Positions 50,022 through 58,003 of a DNA stretch of 64,000 nucleotides are shown in pieces. The position numbers were made by a program, and so were the translations under genes. Source of the DNA: Mycobacterium sp. 1554424.7 (GTDB lineage: Bacteria; Actinomycetota; Actinomycetes; Mycobacteriales; Mycobacteriaceae); NCBI RefSeq assembly GCF_001665295.1, contig NZ_LZSE01000036.1, positions 1-64,000 on the forward strand. Reading direction: 5' to 3'. The notes beneath the pieces are model-generated. The model was given only the letters and a program-made list of their open reading frames with translations, searched no databases and was not told the DNA's origin. Each line of letters opens with the position of its first letter. Position 1 is the stretch's first letter.

Positions 50022-50815
50022 TGGTCGACGACCTGTATCTGGGTTACCGCGACGACGACGTGAAGACGCCGTTCGGCAAGTTCTTCACGCCCGAAATGGC
50101 CCCGCTGCCACAACATGTCGTCGTGGCGCTGCAGCACGGCCCGCAAGGCGGGATGGCGCTGCCGGCGTTCGACGACGCCGCCGGCGTCGCCGAGGAGGGG
50201 TACCAACAGACCGAGAACGGCTACGGAATCCTCGAGGACGGCAGCTTTGAGGTGTCGGTGCGCACCGACATGCCCGGGGTCGCCCCCGCGATGTGGGTGT
50301 GGTGGTTCGGCTGGCACGGTTGCGACACCCGCCGCTACAAGCTGTGGCATCCGCGGGCGCACCTGTCTGCCGCCTGGAAGGACGGCCAGGATGACCAGCG
50401 ATACGTCGGCCGCTGCTCGCTGATCAGCGAGTACATCGGGTCGACGTTGCTCAACGGCGCAATTCAATTCGTCGAGCCGGGAATCCTGGGCTGCCCGCCC
50501 GACAGCGCGGACGCGGTGTCGATCTGCGCGCGGCTGGGCTCGGCCGACGCGCCGGTGGATACGGGATGGTTCGTCCATCACATCCGCTCGACGCCCGATG
50601 GCGCCGAGATGCGGTCGCGGTTCTGGATGGGCGGCCCGCACATCGCCGTGCGCAACGCGCCGGACGTGGCATCGCGGGCGGTTCGTCCGTTCGCGTGGCG
50701 GGTGCTGGGCACCCCGGAGACGACCGCGCGCAACCTGCTGGTGCACTGCGCGCAGGAGATGAACCACCTGGCCGGCTTTCTGCCCGAGCTCTACGGCGCG
50801 TTCGGCGACGGGTAG
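50021..50815 (+). CDS. DAPG hydrolase (PhlG)/phloretin hydrolase-like protein
   Basis: Protein of 264 aa. The expected zinc ligands of PhlG-type C-C hydrolases can be placed: His in WWFGWHGCD, Glu in LISEYIG, and the HxxxE pair in LLVHCAQEMNHLAG. PhlG cleaves acetyl groups from acylphloroglucinols by retro-Friedel-Crafts hydrolysis. Coupling to an FAD phenol-type oxidoreductase and IclR control suggest a small aromatic or acylphenol pathway. A start six codons earlier overlaps the upstream gene. Rv1775 is recalled as the H37Rv counterpart. It overlaps the convergent EamA gene by 25 nt. Confidence 0.85.
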   Translation: MVDDLYLGYRDDDVKTPFGKFFTPEMAPLPQHVVVALQHGPQGGMALPAFDDAAGVAEEGYQQTENGYGILEDGSFEVSVRTDMPGVAPAMWVWWFGWHGCDTRRYKLWHPRAHLSAAWKDGQDDQRYVGRCSLISEYIGSTLLNGAIQFVEPGILGCPPDSADAVSICARLGSADAPVDTGWFVHHIRSTPDGAEMRSRFWMGGPHIAVRNAPDVASRAVRPFAWRVLGTPETTARNLLVHCAQEMNHLAGFLPELYGAFGDG

Positions 50816-51768
50816 CGGTCCGGACCGCGCCGGCCCGCCGCCACGGGCAGCCGGTCGTCGGCGGATGCCTTCGGCCCCGGGCGCGCCGCCGCGCGACGTC
50901 GTGAGCTGGCGAAGTAGCCGGCGATCAGCACCAGGGCGCAACCCGCCAACTGCCACGGTGAGGGTCGTTCGTCCAACGCGCTCGCGCCCAACGCGACCGC
51001 GCCCACCGGGGTCAGCAGCAGGAGCGCAGAACTGACCGTGGTGGGCACGCGGGCCGCCAAGAAGGCAACGAGCAGCCAGCCCAGCAACTGGCCGGTAATC
51101 ATGACGAGGACCAACAGTCCGACGACGTGCCAGCCCGGCCACAGCCGCAAGCCGTGCCACCAGGGCCCCACGGCCGCCGCGACGACCGCACATGTTGCCA
51201 GCACGACGGCGTAGGTCTGCATGGGTTGGCCGCCTTGCCCCCCGCGCCGCAGCAAGAACAGGAACCCCGAATAGCACAGCGCCGCACCGATCGAATGCAC
51301 GGTTCCGCGGGTGGGATCGCTACCTGATAGCCCGTGCTCGAGGACTCCGCCGGCGAGCGTGACGCCGGCCAGCAGCGCGGGCAGCGCCAGTAGGAATGCT
51401 CGCGAGATCCGTTCCCGGTCGACGATCCAGCTCAACAGCGGAACGATGGCGACCTGGGTATTGACCAGTACCGTCGACAGGCCGGCCCCGACCTCCGGGA
51501 TGGCCTGCGTCCACAGCAGCATGTCGCCTGCGAACAGCGCCCCGCACAGAACGGCCGAGATTGCGGCGCGACGCGACAGATGGCTCCCGCGCCGCGCCTC
51601 CGGGACCGCCAGCAGCATGACCGCGGGCAGCGCGAACAGACATCGCGCGGTCGTCGCCGTCGCGGGCGTCGTCGCGGCCATTTTGAGCAGTACCGCCGAG
51701 ACCGACAGGCATAAGGCGCCGGCACCCAGTCCGGCCGCGCTCAATGACTTCGCGGATGTGTAACTCAT
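50791..51768 (-). CDS. EamA/DMT-family transporter
   Basis: Protein of 325 aa with about ten hydrophobic helices in two EamA halves (for example GLGAGALCLSVSAVLLKMAA and AISAVLCGALFAGDMLLWTQAIPEVGAGLSTVLVNTQVAIVPLLSW). The drug/metabolite transporter family exports small metabolites. A basic cytoplasmic C-terminal tail is specific to this protein. It faces a CGNR regulator across a 65-bp gap containing a perfect palindrome, so it is probably the regulated target. It replaces the TetR-CYP144 genes I recall at this position in M. tuberculosis. Confidence 0.9.
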   Translation of the reverse strand: MSYTSAKSLSAAGLGAGALCLSVSAVLLKMAATTPATATTARCLFALPAVMLLAVPEARRGSHLSRRAAISAVLCGALFAGDMLLWTQAIPEVGAGLSTVLVNTQVAIVPLLSWIVDRERISRAFLLALPALLAGVTLAGGVLEHGLSGSDPTRGTVHSIGAALCYSGFLFLLRRGGQGGQPMQTYAVVLATCAVVAAAVGPWWHGLRLWPGWHVVGLLVLVMITGQLLGWLLVAFLAARVPTTVSSALLLLTPVGAVALGASALDERPSPWQLAGCALVLIAGYFASSRRRAAARPGPKASADDRLPVAAGRRGPDRYPSPNAP

Positions 51769-51788
51769 GTTGTCGTGTGTACCCCGGC

Positions 51789-51811
51789 AACTAATGGTTA
51801 AATCATTAGTT
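51789..51811. promoter_or_regulatory. Perfect operator palindrome between EamA transporter and CGNR regulator
   Basis: AACTAATG (51789-51796) and CATTAGTT (51804-51811) are perfect 8-nt inverted repeats with a 7-nt centre. The site is 22 nt upstream of the CGNR start and 20 nt from the EamA start, so one bound dimer could control both. Confidence 0.7.
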
Positions 51812-51833
51812 AGGAATTAGGTGGTGAGGTGAC

Positions 51834-52445
51834 ATGGCACGATCCGAGGCGGCCACACTCGACCTGCGGGCGGGTCATCCCGCAGTCGACCTGGTCAACA
51901 CGGTGGCGTGGCGGGGTGATCCGAATCGCCGCAACGAATACCTGTCGGACTACCTCGACTTCGTCGAGTGGGCACGGCATGCCGAGGTGCTGTCGCGGGG
52001 CGAGGCGCGGGTGATCGCCGAATGCGCTATCTCGCAGCAGGATGCGGCGGCGAGGCTGCTCCGCCGGACGCGACAGCTGCGAGAGGCGTTGCACGCCATC
52101 TGGACCGGGCGTGGATCGGTCGGCGAGGCCGAAACGGTCGCCGCCGCTTACCGATCCGCGCTGCGGGCCAGGTGTCTGGATCTCGACGGGGACGTTGGCG
52201 AATGGCACGACAGGGCACTGAAAGCGCAAACGCCGTTGGACCGGCTGGCCGTCGCATCGGTCACCCTATTGACGACAGTCCCGTTCTCCCGGATCAAACG
52301 GTGCGGGGACGCGGAGTGCGGCTGGTTGTTCCTTGACACCAGCCACCGCCAGAACCGCCGGTGGTGCAGCACGGCCGACTGCGGTAACCGGGCCCGGGTC
52401 CGCAGCTTTTACCGGCGTACCCGCGACGGCCGGGCTGACGGTTGA
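51834..52445 (+). CDS. ABATE/CGNR zinc-finger transcriptional regulator
   Basis: Protein of 203 aa. The N-terminal ABATE domain begins LRAGHPAVDLVNTVAWRGD. The C-terminal CGNR zinc finger is RIKRCGDAECGWLFLDTSHRQNRRWCSTADCGNRARVRSFYRR, with four Cys and the CGNR box intact. Such proteins are regarded as DNA-binding stress or transport regulators. It is divergent from the EamA exporter across a perfect palindrome, a typical regulator-transporter pair. Confidence 0.9.
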   Translation: MARSEAATLDLRAGHPAVDLVNTVAWRGDPNRRNEYLSDYLDFVEWARHAEVLSRGEARVIAECAISQQDAAARLLRRTRQLREALHAIWTGRGSVGEAETVAAAYRSALRARCLDLDGDVGEWHDRALKAQTPLDRLAVASVTLLTTVPFSRIKRCGDAECGWLFLDTSHRQNRRWCSTADCGNRARVRSFYRRTRDGRADG

Positions 52446-52518
52446 GGCGCCGCGGTCGCGGGGCGGCCAGCTGCCGTCGCGTCGAACCAACGTGCAAGGC
52501 AGGGCAATCGGGCGTGCG

Positions 52519-52971
52519 CTAGGCCGATGGTGCCGCCGACTGGTGCGGCGCGCCGACCACCACGAACGCCTCGACGGCCGTGGCCTGCTCGAAGCCCTCA
52601 ACTTCCACCCGCCACTCGTAAAGCCCGGGCTCCAAAGGGATTCCCGCTGGGATGTTGAGCGTGAGCGGCATGCGAACCGAGGTGCCATGGATCGCCCCGG
52701 GCGGCCGCCCGGCCTCGGCCGACGCTTCGAACGAGATCCGCTGGGGCCCTTGAGTTCCCATCACGACCACCGCGTCACCGTCGGTGGTCAACAATTGGCA
52801 CGACAGCTTGTGCGGTTTGTTGGTCTCGTCCCAGTCGATGTCCAAGAAAAGCACCAACGCGAATGGGGGCGTCGGTGTTTGGCACTGCCGCCACCCGAGT
52901 CCCAGGGCGTGGACCTTTCCGGATTGGACGTCGGCCTGCGCCGCGTCCGCGAGGAACAGGCTGATCTTCAT
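52519..52971 (-). CDS. DUF6941-like conserved hypothetical protein
   Basis: Protein of 150 aa from ATG 52971. MKISLFLADAAQADVQSGKVHALGLGWRQCQTPTPPFALVLFLDIDWDETN is typical of a conserved actinobacterial family of predicted beta-rich proteins annotated DUF6941. No signal or membrane segment is present. The length is close to what I recall for Rv1778c (149 aa), consistent with the collinear region. Function unknown. Confidence 0.75.
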   Translation of the reverse strand: MKISLFLADAAQADVQSGKVHALGLGWRQCQTPTPPFALVLFLDIDWDETNKPHKLSCQLLTTDGDAVVVMGTQGPQRISFEASAEAGRPPGAIHGTSVRMPLTLNIPAGIPLEPGLYEWRVEVEGFEQATAVEAFVVVGAPHQSAAPSA

Positions 52972-53103
52972 GCGGCTGTCACCGAAAGATCTTGCCCTGC
53001 CATCGCCGCCTCGAGATCCACGCGATCCTTCCCCCGTCGTCGGGAGGATCATACCTTCGCGCGGATCAGGCGCCCTGGGCGAGCACCCGCACGGGTATCG
53101 GCG

Positions 53104-53445
53104 CTATGCGCCGCTGGCCTTGGGCTCGCCTTCCTCGGTTTGGGTCAGCTTTTCGGGGCAGTAGGCCGACGCCGCGATCGCCGCGAACTTGGCGGCCCCC
53201 GGGCCCTGGAAGCCGGGGTTTTTCTCCTGCAGCGCCTTGACGATTTCCTCGCCCGTCATTCCGTCGTCGGCCGACTTGCACACCTGCTTGCCGGCGGTGA
53301 TCGCGCGGTCGGCGCTGAGGTAGACCAGCCCGGCTTGCGAAAGGGCGTTCAGGAAGGATTGATCCTTGGCGTCGGGGTCGGCGTAGGCCGGGGCGGCGGT
53401 ACCGATCAGCACGGCGGCACTTGCCAGCAGCAGTACGAGTCTCAT
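53104..53445 (-). CDS. DUF732 secreted protein
   Basis: Protein of 113 aa. A signal peptide (LVLLLASAAVLIGTAAPAYA) is followed by a small helical domain: DQSFLNALSQAGLVYLSADRAITAGKQVCKSADDGMTGEEIVKALQEKNPGF...AAIAASAYCPE. The two cysteines are placed as in other mycobacterial DUF732 proteins and probably pair. The function is unknown; mycobacteria have many exported paralogues. Confidence 0.9.
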   Translation of the reverse strand: MRLVLLLASAAVLIGTAAPAYADPDAKDQSFLNALSQAGLVYLSADRAITAGKQVCKSADDGMTGEEIVKALQEKNPGFQGPGAAKFAAIAASAYCPEKLTQTEEGEPKASGA

Positions 53446-53561
53446 AGTTCCGTGATTGTCGCAAAAGTGCGGCTGGGGGGCCATCCGTTGCGGCCAACGG
53501 GACCTGAACGGGCGCTGGCCACCCGATGAAATAGATGTAATGCGGCGCGGGTGCCGGCGGA

Positions 53562-55409
53562 TCACTTTCCGGGCGGCAGCTGGCGGGGGCCGTCGGGTGC
53601 CCGCAATTCACGCGGTCCTTCCCGCCGCGGCAACTCGGCCTTGCGGTCGCGCCCCGCCGACTCCAGCGTCAGGCCCTCGACATCTCTCGCTGAGATCCTG
53701 CGCCCCGAGCGCCGCTCGTGGCTGCCCACCCGGTGGCGTGTGCCCTGGCCGCGATCCCCCCGCGAAGACGAGATCCGGCCGGCGGCGGACGCGGCTTCGT
53801 CGCTCGCCGCCCGCGGCGGCGCCTGCCTGGTGGTGTCGGTGCTCTCCGAGTCGAGCGTCACCTTGCGGGTGCGCCTGAGCGCGAAGGTGATCTCCTCGAC
53901 CTCTTCGAACACCTGACGCGCGGTGCGCAGCGGCTGGGTCGTGTTGTCGATCACCCGCGCGACGAACGGCGGAACCAGCGGGCGAATCCAGCGGGCCGCG
54001 GCCTTGGTGGCGTCGGGCAGCGACGGAATCAGCGGCGTCGCCCGCTCATCGTGCGGTTCTAAGTCGCCGCCAGGCTCCACCGCCGCGGGCAGGTTCGCCG
54101 GGTTCTCAGGGGACACCACGACATCCGCGTCGTGGGCCTCCTGGGCCTCCTGCGGGCCGGCGGGCAACGGGGCTATCGCGCGGCTGGCCGCCTCGGCTTC
54201 GGCCGCGATCGGCAGGTAAATGTCGTCCTCGGCGGGCTCGAACGAACGCCGCGACGACGCGCGCACCGGCGCCTCGAGGGCGTCCATCACCCGGCGGCGC
54301 TGCTGTTCGCGGTCGATTTCGGTCTGCGCCTCGATGGCGAGCCGGGCCTGCGTGAGTTGGTGCTCCGCCCACATGATTTCGGCCTCGCGGCGGACCTCGG
54401 CCCGCTTGATCGCGATGGCGGTTTCGGCCTCGAGTTCGGCGCGTTCGCGATCCGCGCGCGCGGTGGCGTGGCGGTCGTGCGTCGTCTCGCCGCGCCACAG
54501 CCGCAGGATCAGGGGCAGCAGGCACAACAGCGCGAAGAAGGCGATCGCCGCCAGCCGCAGCGCGAGTGCCCCGGCGTCGCCCAGGGTGAGGTCGTTCATG
54601 GCGACCCACCGCGCGCCGAGCCCCCGGCCGGCGTCCGCGGCCACGTCCTCACGGGCCCGGCCCAGCGCCTGCTCCTCGTGGGATATCCGGGCGTCCAGTT
54701 CGGGTGCCTGGCGGTCACGAGCCGCCAGCGCGTTGTCCAGCTCGCGCTGCGCGTCGGCGAGAAGCTCGTTTGCGGTTCGTGTTTCCGGTCCGGGCCCGGG
54801 AACGCCGGTGATCCGGGTCTGCGGGCAGGGCGGCGTGGGGTTGTACTCGCACCGTGCCACGACGAGCGCCTGGTCCTGGCGCTCGTGGGCCTGCGCCACG
54901 GCGCGGTCGAGCCCGCTTCGCGCGTCCTTGGTTTGTTGCAGCGCTGCCGACGCCTGCGCGACGGCCGGCGCCGAGTCGGCGTTGCGCAGGGCCCGTTCGT
55001 CGAGGCGGTGGTCGATCGCGCTGGCGAAGATGACGAGCGAGGCGAGCTCGCCGGCGACGACCCCGACCGCGACGGCGACGGCGGCGCGTGCGGCGACGCC
55101 GGGCCAGCCCCGGCCGGCCCCGCCGGCGGTGGCGCGGGTCACCGCGCCCACCAGCACGCCGAAGAGCAGCGTCAGCGCGACGACGGCGAGCGCCGGCCAG
55201 CGGGTGGACTCACCCACCGCCAGCCCCGCGACCAGCCACGCCAGCGCGGCGCCGAGCAACACGACCGCGCCGGCCAGGGCTTCATCGGAGTGGGCAGAAC
55301 GCTCGCGGCGCTCGGCGGGCTCGCGCCAGTGCCCGCCCCCGAGCCAAGTGAGCGGTCCCGCGATCCGGGACGTGAACGAGCGCGATTCAGTAGCTTCCCG
55401 GGCGCACAT
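53562..55409 (-). CDS. DUF4407 membrane protein with coiled-coil and charged tail
   Basis: Protein of 615 aa. Three N-terminal transmembrane helices occur in residues about 35-125 (AGAVVLLGAALAWLVAGLAVG and following). An extracytoplasmic loop with Asn/Arg/Gln-rich coiled coil and a CEYNPTPPCPQT disulfide candidate follows. A fourth helix (LRLAAIAFFALLCLLPLILRLW) leads to a long charged cytoplasmic coiled coil rich in Ala, Glu and Arg. This is the DUF4407 layout. The basic C-terminus is disordered. It resembles Rv1779c in my recollection of gene order. The ATG at 55409 has GGAG 3 nt upstream; a longer TTG start is less likely. Confidence 0.85.
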   Translation of the reverse strand: MCAREATESRSFTSRIAGPLTWLGGGHWREPAERRERSAHSDEALAGAVVLLGAALAWLVAGLAVGESTRWPALAVVALTLLFGVLVGAVTRATAGGAGRGWPGVAARAAVAVAVGVVAGELASLVIFASAIDHRLDERALRNADSAPAVAQASAALQQTKDARSGLDRAVAQAHERQDQALVVARCEYNPTPPCPQTRITGVPGPGPETRTANELLADAQRELDNALAARDRQAPELDARISHEEQALGRAREDVAADAGRGLGARWVAMNDLTLGDAGALALRLAAIAFFALLCLLPLILRLWRGETTHDRHATARADRERAELEAETAIAIKRAEVRREAEIMWAEHQLTQARLAIEAQTEIDREQQRRRVMDALEAPVRASSRRSFEPAEDDIYLPIAAEAEAASRAIAPLPAGPQEAQEAHDADVVVSPENPANLPAAVEPGGDLEPHDERATPLIPSLPDATKAAARWIRPLVPPFVARVIDNTTQPLRTARQVFEEVEEITFALRRTRKVTLDSESTDTTRQAPPRAASDEAASAAGRISSSRGDRGQGTRHRVGSHERRSGRRISARDVEGLTLESAGRDRKAELPRREGPRELRAPDGPRQLPPGK

Positions 55410-55637
55410 CAGCTCCAAACACCTCCAGTCAGTCAACCCCCCAGGCCCGCGGCCGACGCACCGAACCCATGCGCCACGCCTGTGTGCTGTTCACAGCGCA
55501 AGGGGAGTGCGGGTCACATCCTCGTGATACCCATCGGGTCCGCCCAGCCTGATCCGGGGGCCACGCCCGGCGCGAATTGCTGCGACGCGAGCAGATCAGC
55601 GACCGTTCCGGCAGGGGACATGAGACGGTATAAGCCT

Positions 55638-56195
55638 ATGCCAAACCACGATTATGTCACCTACGAAGAGTTCGGCCGCAGGTTCTTCGAGGTCGCCGTC
55701 ACCCCCGAGCGTGTCGCCAACGCGTTCGCCGACATCGCGGGCAACGAGTTTGCCATGGAGCCGGTCGCCCAGGGCCCCGGCGGCATCGCCAAGGTCAGCG
55801 CCAACGTCAAGATCCAGGAACCGAAGGTGACCCGGCGCCTGGGTGACGACATCACGTTCGTCATCCACATCCCGTTGTCAATCGATCTGCTGCTGGACCT
55901 GCGCCTCGACAAACAGCGGTTCGTGGTCTCCGGTGACATCGCGCTGCGGGCAACGGCGCGCGCCGCCGAGCCCCTTCTCCTGATCGTCGACGTGGCAAAG
56001 CCGCGGCCGTCCGACATCACCGTCAACGTGTCGTCGAAATCCTTCCGTGGGGAGGTGCTGCGCATCCTGGCGGGCGTCGACGGTGAGATCCGCCGCTTCA
56101 TCGCCGCGTACGTCGCCGAGGAGATCGACTCACCGCAGTCGCAGGCCGCGCAAGTCATCGATGTGGCCCATCAGTTGGAGCAGACCTGGCCCTAA
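55638..56195 (+). CDS. Conserved mycobacterial hypothetical protein (DUF2505-like size)
   Basis: Protein of 185 aa. It starts MPNHDYVTYEEFGRRFFEVAVTPERVANAFADIAG and has alternating beta strands (ANVKIQEPKV, ITFVIHIPLSIDLLLDLRL, PLLLIVDVAKP) and a C-terminal helix. No signal peptide is present. The composition suggests a START/SRPBCC- or BPI-like lipid-binding beta fold, but I cannot assign it. A longer start (MRRYKP at 55620) is possible. Position and size fit my recollection of Rv1780 (187 aa). Confidence 0.8.
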   Translation: MPNHDYVTYEEFGRRFFEVAVTPERVANAFADIAGNEFAMEPVAQGPGGIAKVSANVKIQEPKVTRRLGDDITFVIHIPLSIDLLLDLRLDKQRFVVSGDIALRATARAAEPLLLIVDVAKPRPSDITVNVSSKSFRGEVLRILAGVDGEIRRFIAAYVAEEIDSPQSQAAQVIDVAHQLEQTWP

Positions 56196-56244
56196 CGCCC
56201 GCGCCCCGGTTTTCCGTTCGGCGCCGACGGGTATGCGAGGGCCC

Positions 56245-56673
56245 GTGGCACGAGTAGATGTTTCGATGTCGTCGGATGTCGAATCGGAGACGGCGTGGAA
56301 GCTCGCATCCGACCTGCGCCGCTTCGACGAGTGGCTGACCATCTTCGGCGGCTGGCGCGGGCCGGTTCCCTCGACGATCGAGAAGGGCACCCGCGTTTCG
56401 TCGTGCATCAAGGTCAAGGGCTTCCGCAACATCATTCACTGGGAAGTCACCTGCTATGACGCGCCGAAAGCGATTGAGCTGCAAGGCCGGGGGCGCGGGG
56501 GGATTCGGATCGCGGTCGGCGTCACCATCTCCGACGACCACCCCGGATCGAAGTTTCACCTCACCGCGGACCTGACGGGCGGGGTGCTCAGCGGCCCCGT
56601 CGGGAGGTTGGTCGCCAGGGTGCTGCGATCCGACATACGCGATTCGGTCGACAACTTGGCGAACCTTCAGTAG
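56245..56673 (+). CDS. SRPBCC family protein (Rv0910 toxin-like)
   Basis: Protein of 142 aa from the GTG at 56245. VARVDVSMSSDVESETAWKLASDLRRFDEWLTIFGGW, followed by RVSSCIKVKGFRNIIHWEV and GPVGRLVARVLRSDIRDSVDNL, closely follows the layout of the M. tuberculosis Rv0910 toxin of the polyketide-cyclase/SRPBCC fold. In H37Rv, Rv0910 is paired with a small antitoxin (Rv0909). No such small gene is seen upstream here, so a toxin-antitoxin role is doubtful and lipid binding is the alternative. An ATG at 56233 would add four residues. Confidence 0.85.
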   Translation: MARVDVSMSSDVESETAWKLASDLRRFDEWLTIFGGWRGPVPSTIEKGTRVSSCIKVKGFRNIIHWEVTCYDAPKAIELQGRGRGGIRIAVGVTISDDHPGSKFHLTADLTGGVLSGPVGRLVARVLRSDIRDSVDNLANLQ

Positions 56674-56749
56674 TCGCGGAAACCTGCCGCTCGTCCCTCG
56701 TCTGCATCCGCGCGTCAAGATGCCCGAAGCGAAAGGTAGGTGAACTGTT

Positions 56750-56766
56750 CGTTAGGAACGCTAACG
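56750..56766. promoter_or_regulatory. Inverted repeat upstream of the DUF6065-like gene
   Basis: CGTTAG (56750-56755) and CTAACG (56761-56766) are perfect 6-nt arms with a 5-nt centre, about 105 nt upstream of the gene start. It is a possible operator; no cognate regulator adjoins. Confidence 0.35.
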
Positions 56767-56871
56767 GGCCGGACCCGCCGACGCACGACGTACGCTATCT
56801 TTCCGTGGGGGAGGGGCTTTGAGGTATGCGGTGAAGTCCGGCAACGCTGTCCCCAGCGAATCGAGGATCCG

Positions 56872-57681
56872 ATGAGTGACGAGTCCGATGGGCCGGCGCG
56901 CCCACTGATCGGGTACATCACCCGTGACAACCCACCGGAGATTTCCCCGGCACCGATCAGCCGGGCGTGGATGTCAGCGATGTCGGAGACGCGTCGAGGT
57001 TGGCCTCATCGGTGTTTGCCGATGCTCATCGCCAACCAGAGCGGCTGGGAGCTGCGCAACCGGTGCGCCTTCACCGCTACCTGGGTCGGGCAGAAAGACG
57101 ACGTGGACGTGATGATCGCACCCGATAGGCGCGACACCGCTCAGTTCCTGCCCGAAAGCCATTTCGGCAACGGCATCCTGACCTGGCATCTGCCGCTACT
57201 GTTTCGCACCCCACCGGGTTACAACCTGTTAGCCCGCGGGCCGGCGAACTATCCGAAGGACGGCGTGTGTCCGTTAGAGGGCATAGTCGAAACCGACTGG
57301 GCAAGTGCAAGTTTCAGCATGAGCTGGAAATTCACCCGCAAACTGCTGCCGGTGCGGTTCGAGGTCGACGAGCCGATTTGCATGATCGTCCCGCAGCGCC
57401 GAGCCGAGCTCGAAGAGTTCGCACCCGAACTCAGGCGCCTCGACTCTGACGAAGATCTGGAGCGCAAGCACCGAGCTTTTCTTCGCTCTCGTGACGTGGA
57501 AGCGCAGCTGCGGGCCGTGGAGGCGGTCGCCGCGGGCGGACAACCGGAATGGCAAAGCGACTACACGAAGGGGCGGCACGTCGACGGCGAGCCCGGGACG
57601 CCGGATCATCAGACTCGCCGTCATCTTCGTTCATTTGTTCAGCCACAACACGAGAAGGCGGCAACAGAACCGCAAGGTTAG
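56872..57681 (+). CDS. DUF6065-like hypothetical protein
   Basis: Protein of 269 aa. The core (RCLPMLIANQSGWELRNRCAFTATW, then HFGNGILTWHLPLLFRTPPGYNLLARGP and SMSWKFTRKLLPVRFEVDEPICMIVPQ) matches the DUF6065 family as I know it, a beta-rich bacterial protein of unknown function. The C-terminal helix (DLERKHRAFLRSRDVEA) is charged. No signal peptide. Codon usage is slightly less GC-rich than its neighbours, suggesting an acquired gene. It breaks the collinearity with the H37Rv order between the Rv1780-like gene and malQ. Confidence 0.75.
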   Translation: MSDESDGPARPLIGYITRDNPPEISPAPISRAWMSAMSETRRGWPHRCLPMLIANQSGWELRNRCAFTATWVGQKDDVDVMIAPDRRDTAQFLPESHFGNGILTWHLPLLFRTPPGYNLLARGPANYPKDGVCPLEGIVETDWASASFSMSWKFTRKLLPVRFEVDEPICMIVPQRRAELEEFAPELRRLDSDEDLERKHRAFLRSRDVEAQLRAVEAVAAGGQPEWQSDYTKGRHVDGEPGTPDHQTRRHLRSFVQPQHEKAATEPQG

Positions 57682-57710
57682 CCTCGAGTGATCCTGGGAC
57701 CTGCCGCAAC

Positions 57711-57920
57711 CTACTGATCCGTGTCCCATGCTCTTTCGGCGTCGCGGATCCGCCTGCCGTCCATGGCGATCCACGCCAGGCCGGCGCCGAAGGCGAGCAA
57801 TCCGACGATCGCGGCGGCGACGCCGGCACTCGCCTCCCCGAAAGCGAAATTGGTCACGCAGACCACCGACGCCACGGCCGCCACCGCGACGACGACGAAC
57901 CCGGGCGAGCGCTGCCTCAT
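57711..57920 (-). CDS. Small two-helix membrane protein
   Basis: Protein of 69 aa. AAGGAG lies 6 nt before the ATG at 57920, supporting it as a real gene. Two transmembrane helices (FVVVAVAAVASVVCVTNFAFG and AGVAAAIVGLLAFGAGLAWIAM) are joined by a short loop, with a charged C-terminus. Family unknown. It lies downstream of the b561/molybdopterin fusion gene on... the opposite end of that convergent stretch, sharing its direction. Confidence 0.65.
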   Translation of the reverse strand: MRQRSPGFVVVAVAAVASVVCVTNFAFGEASAGVAAAIVGLLAFGAGLAWIAMDGRRIRDAERAWDTDQ

Positions 57921-58003
57921 GAGCGTCTCCTTAGCTCTCACTTTGGTTCGGCCGCTGCTGCGCGGCTACCCGAAAGGCGCTCCGAGGAAACGACTTCGGC
58001 GCG

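Noticed and set aside
54132-55637. Plus-strand open frame opposite DUF4407 leading into the Rv1780-like gene
   Set aside because: Low-complexity Arg/Gly-rich translation antisense to a real gene; the real gene starts at 55638.
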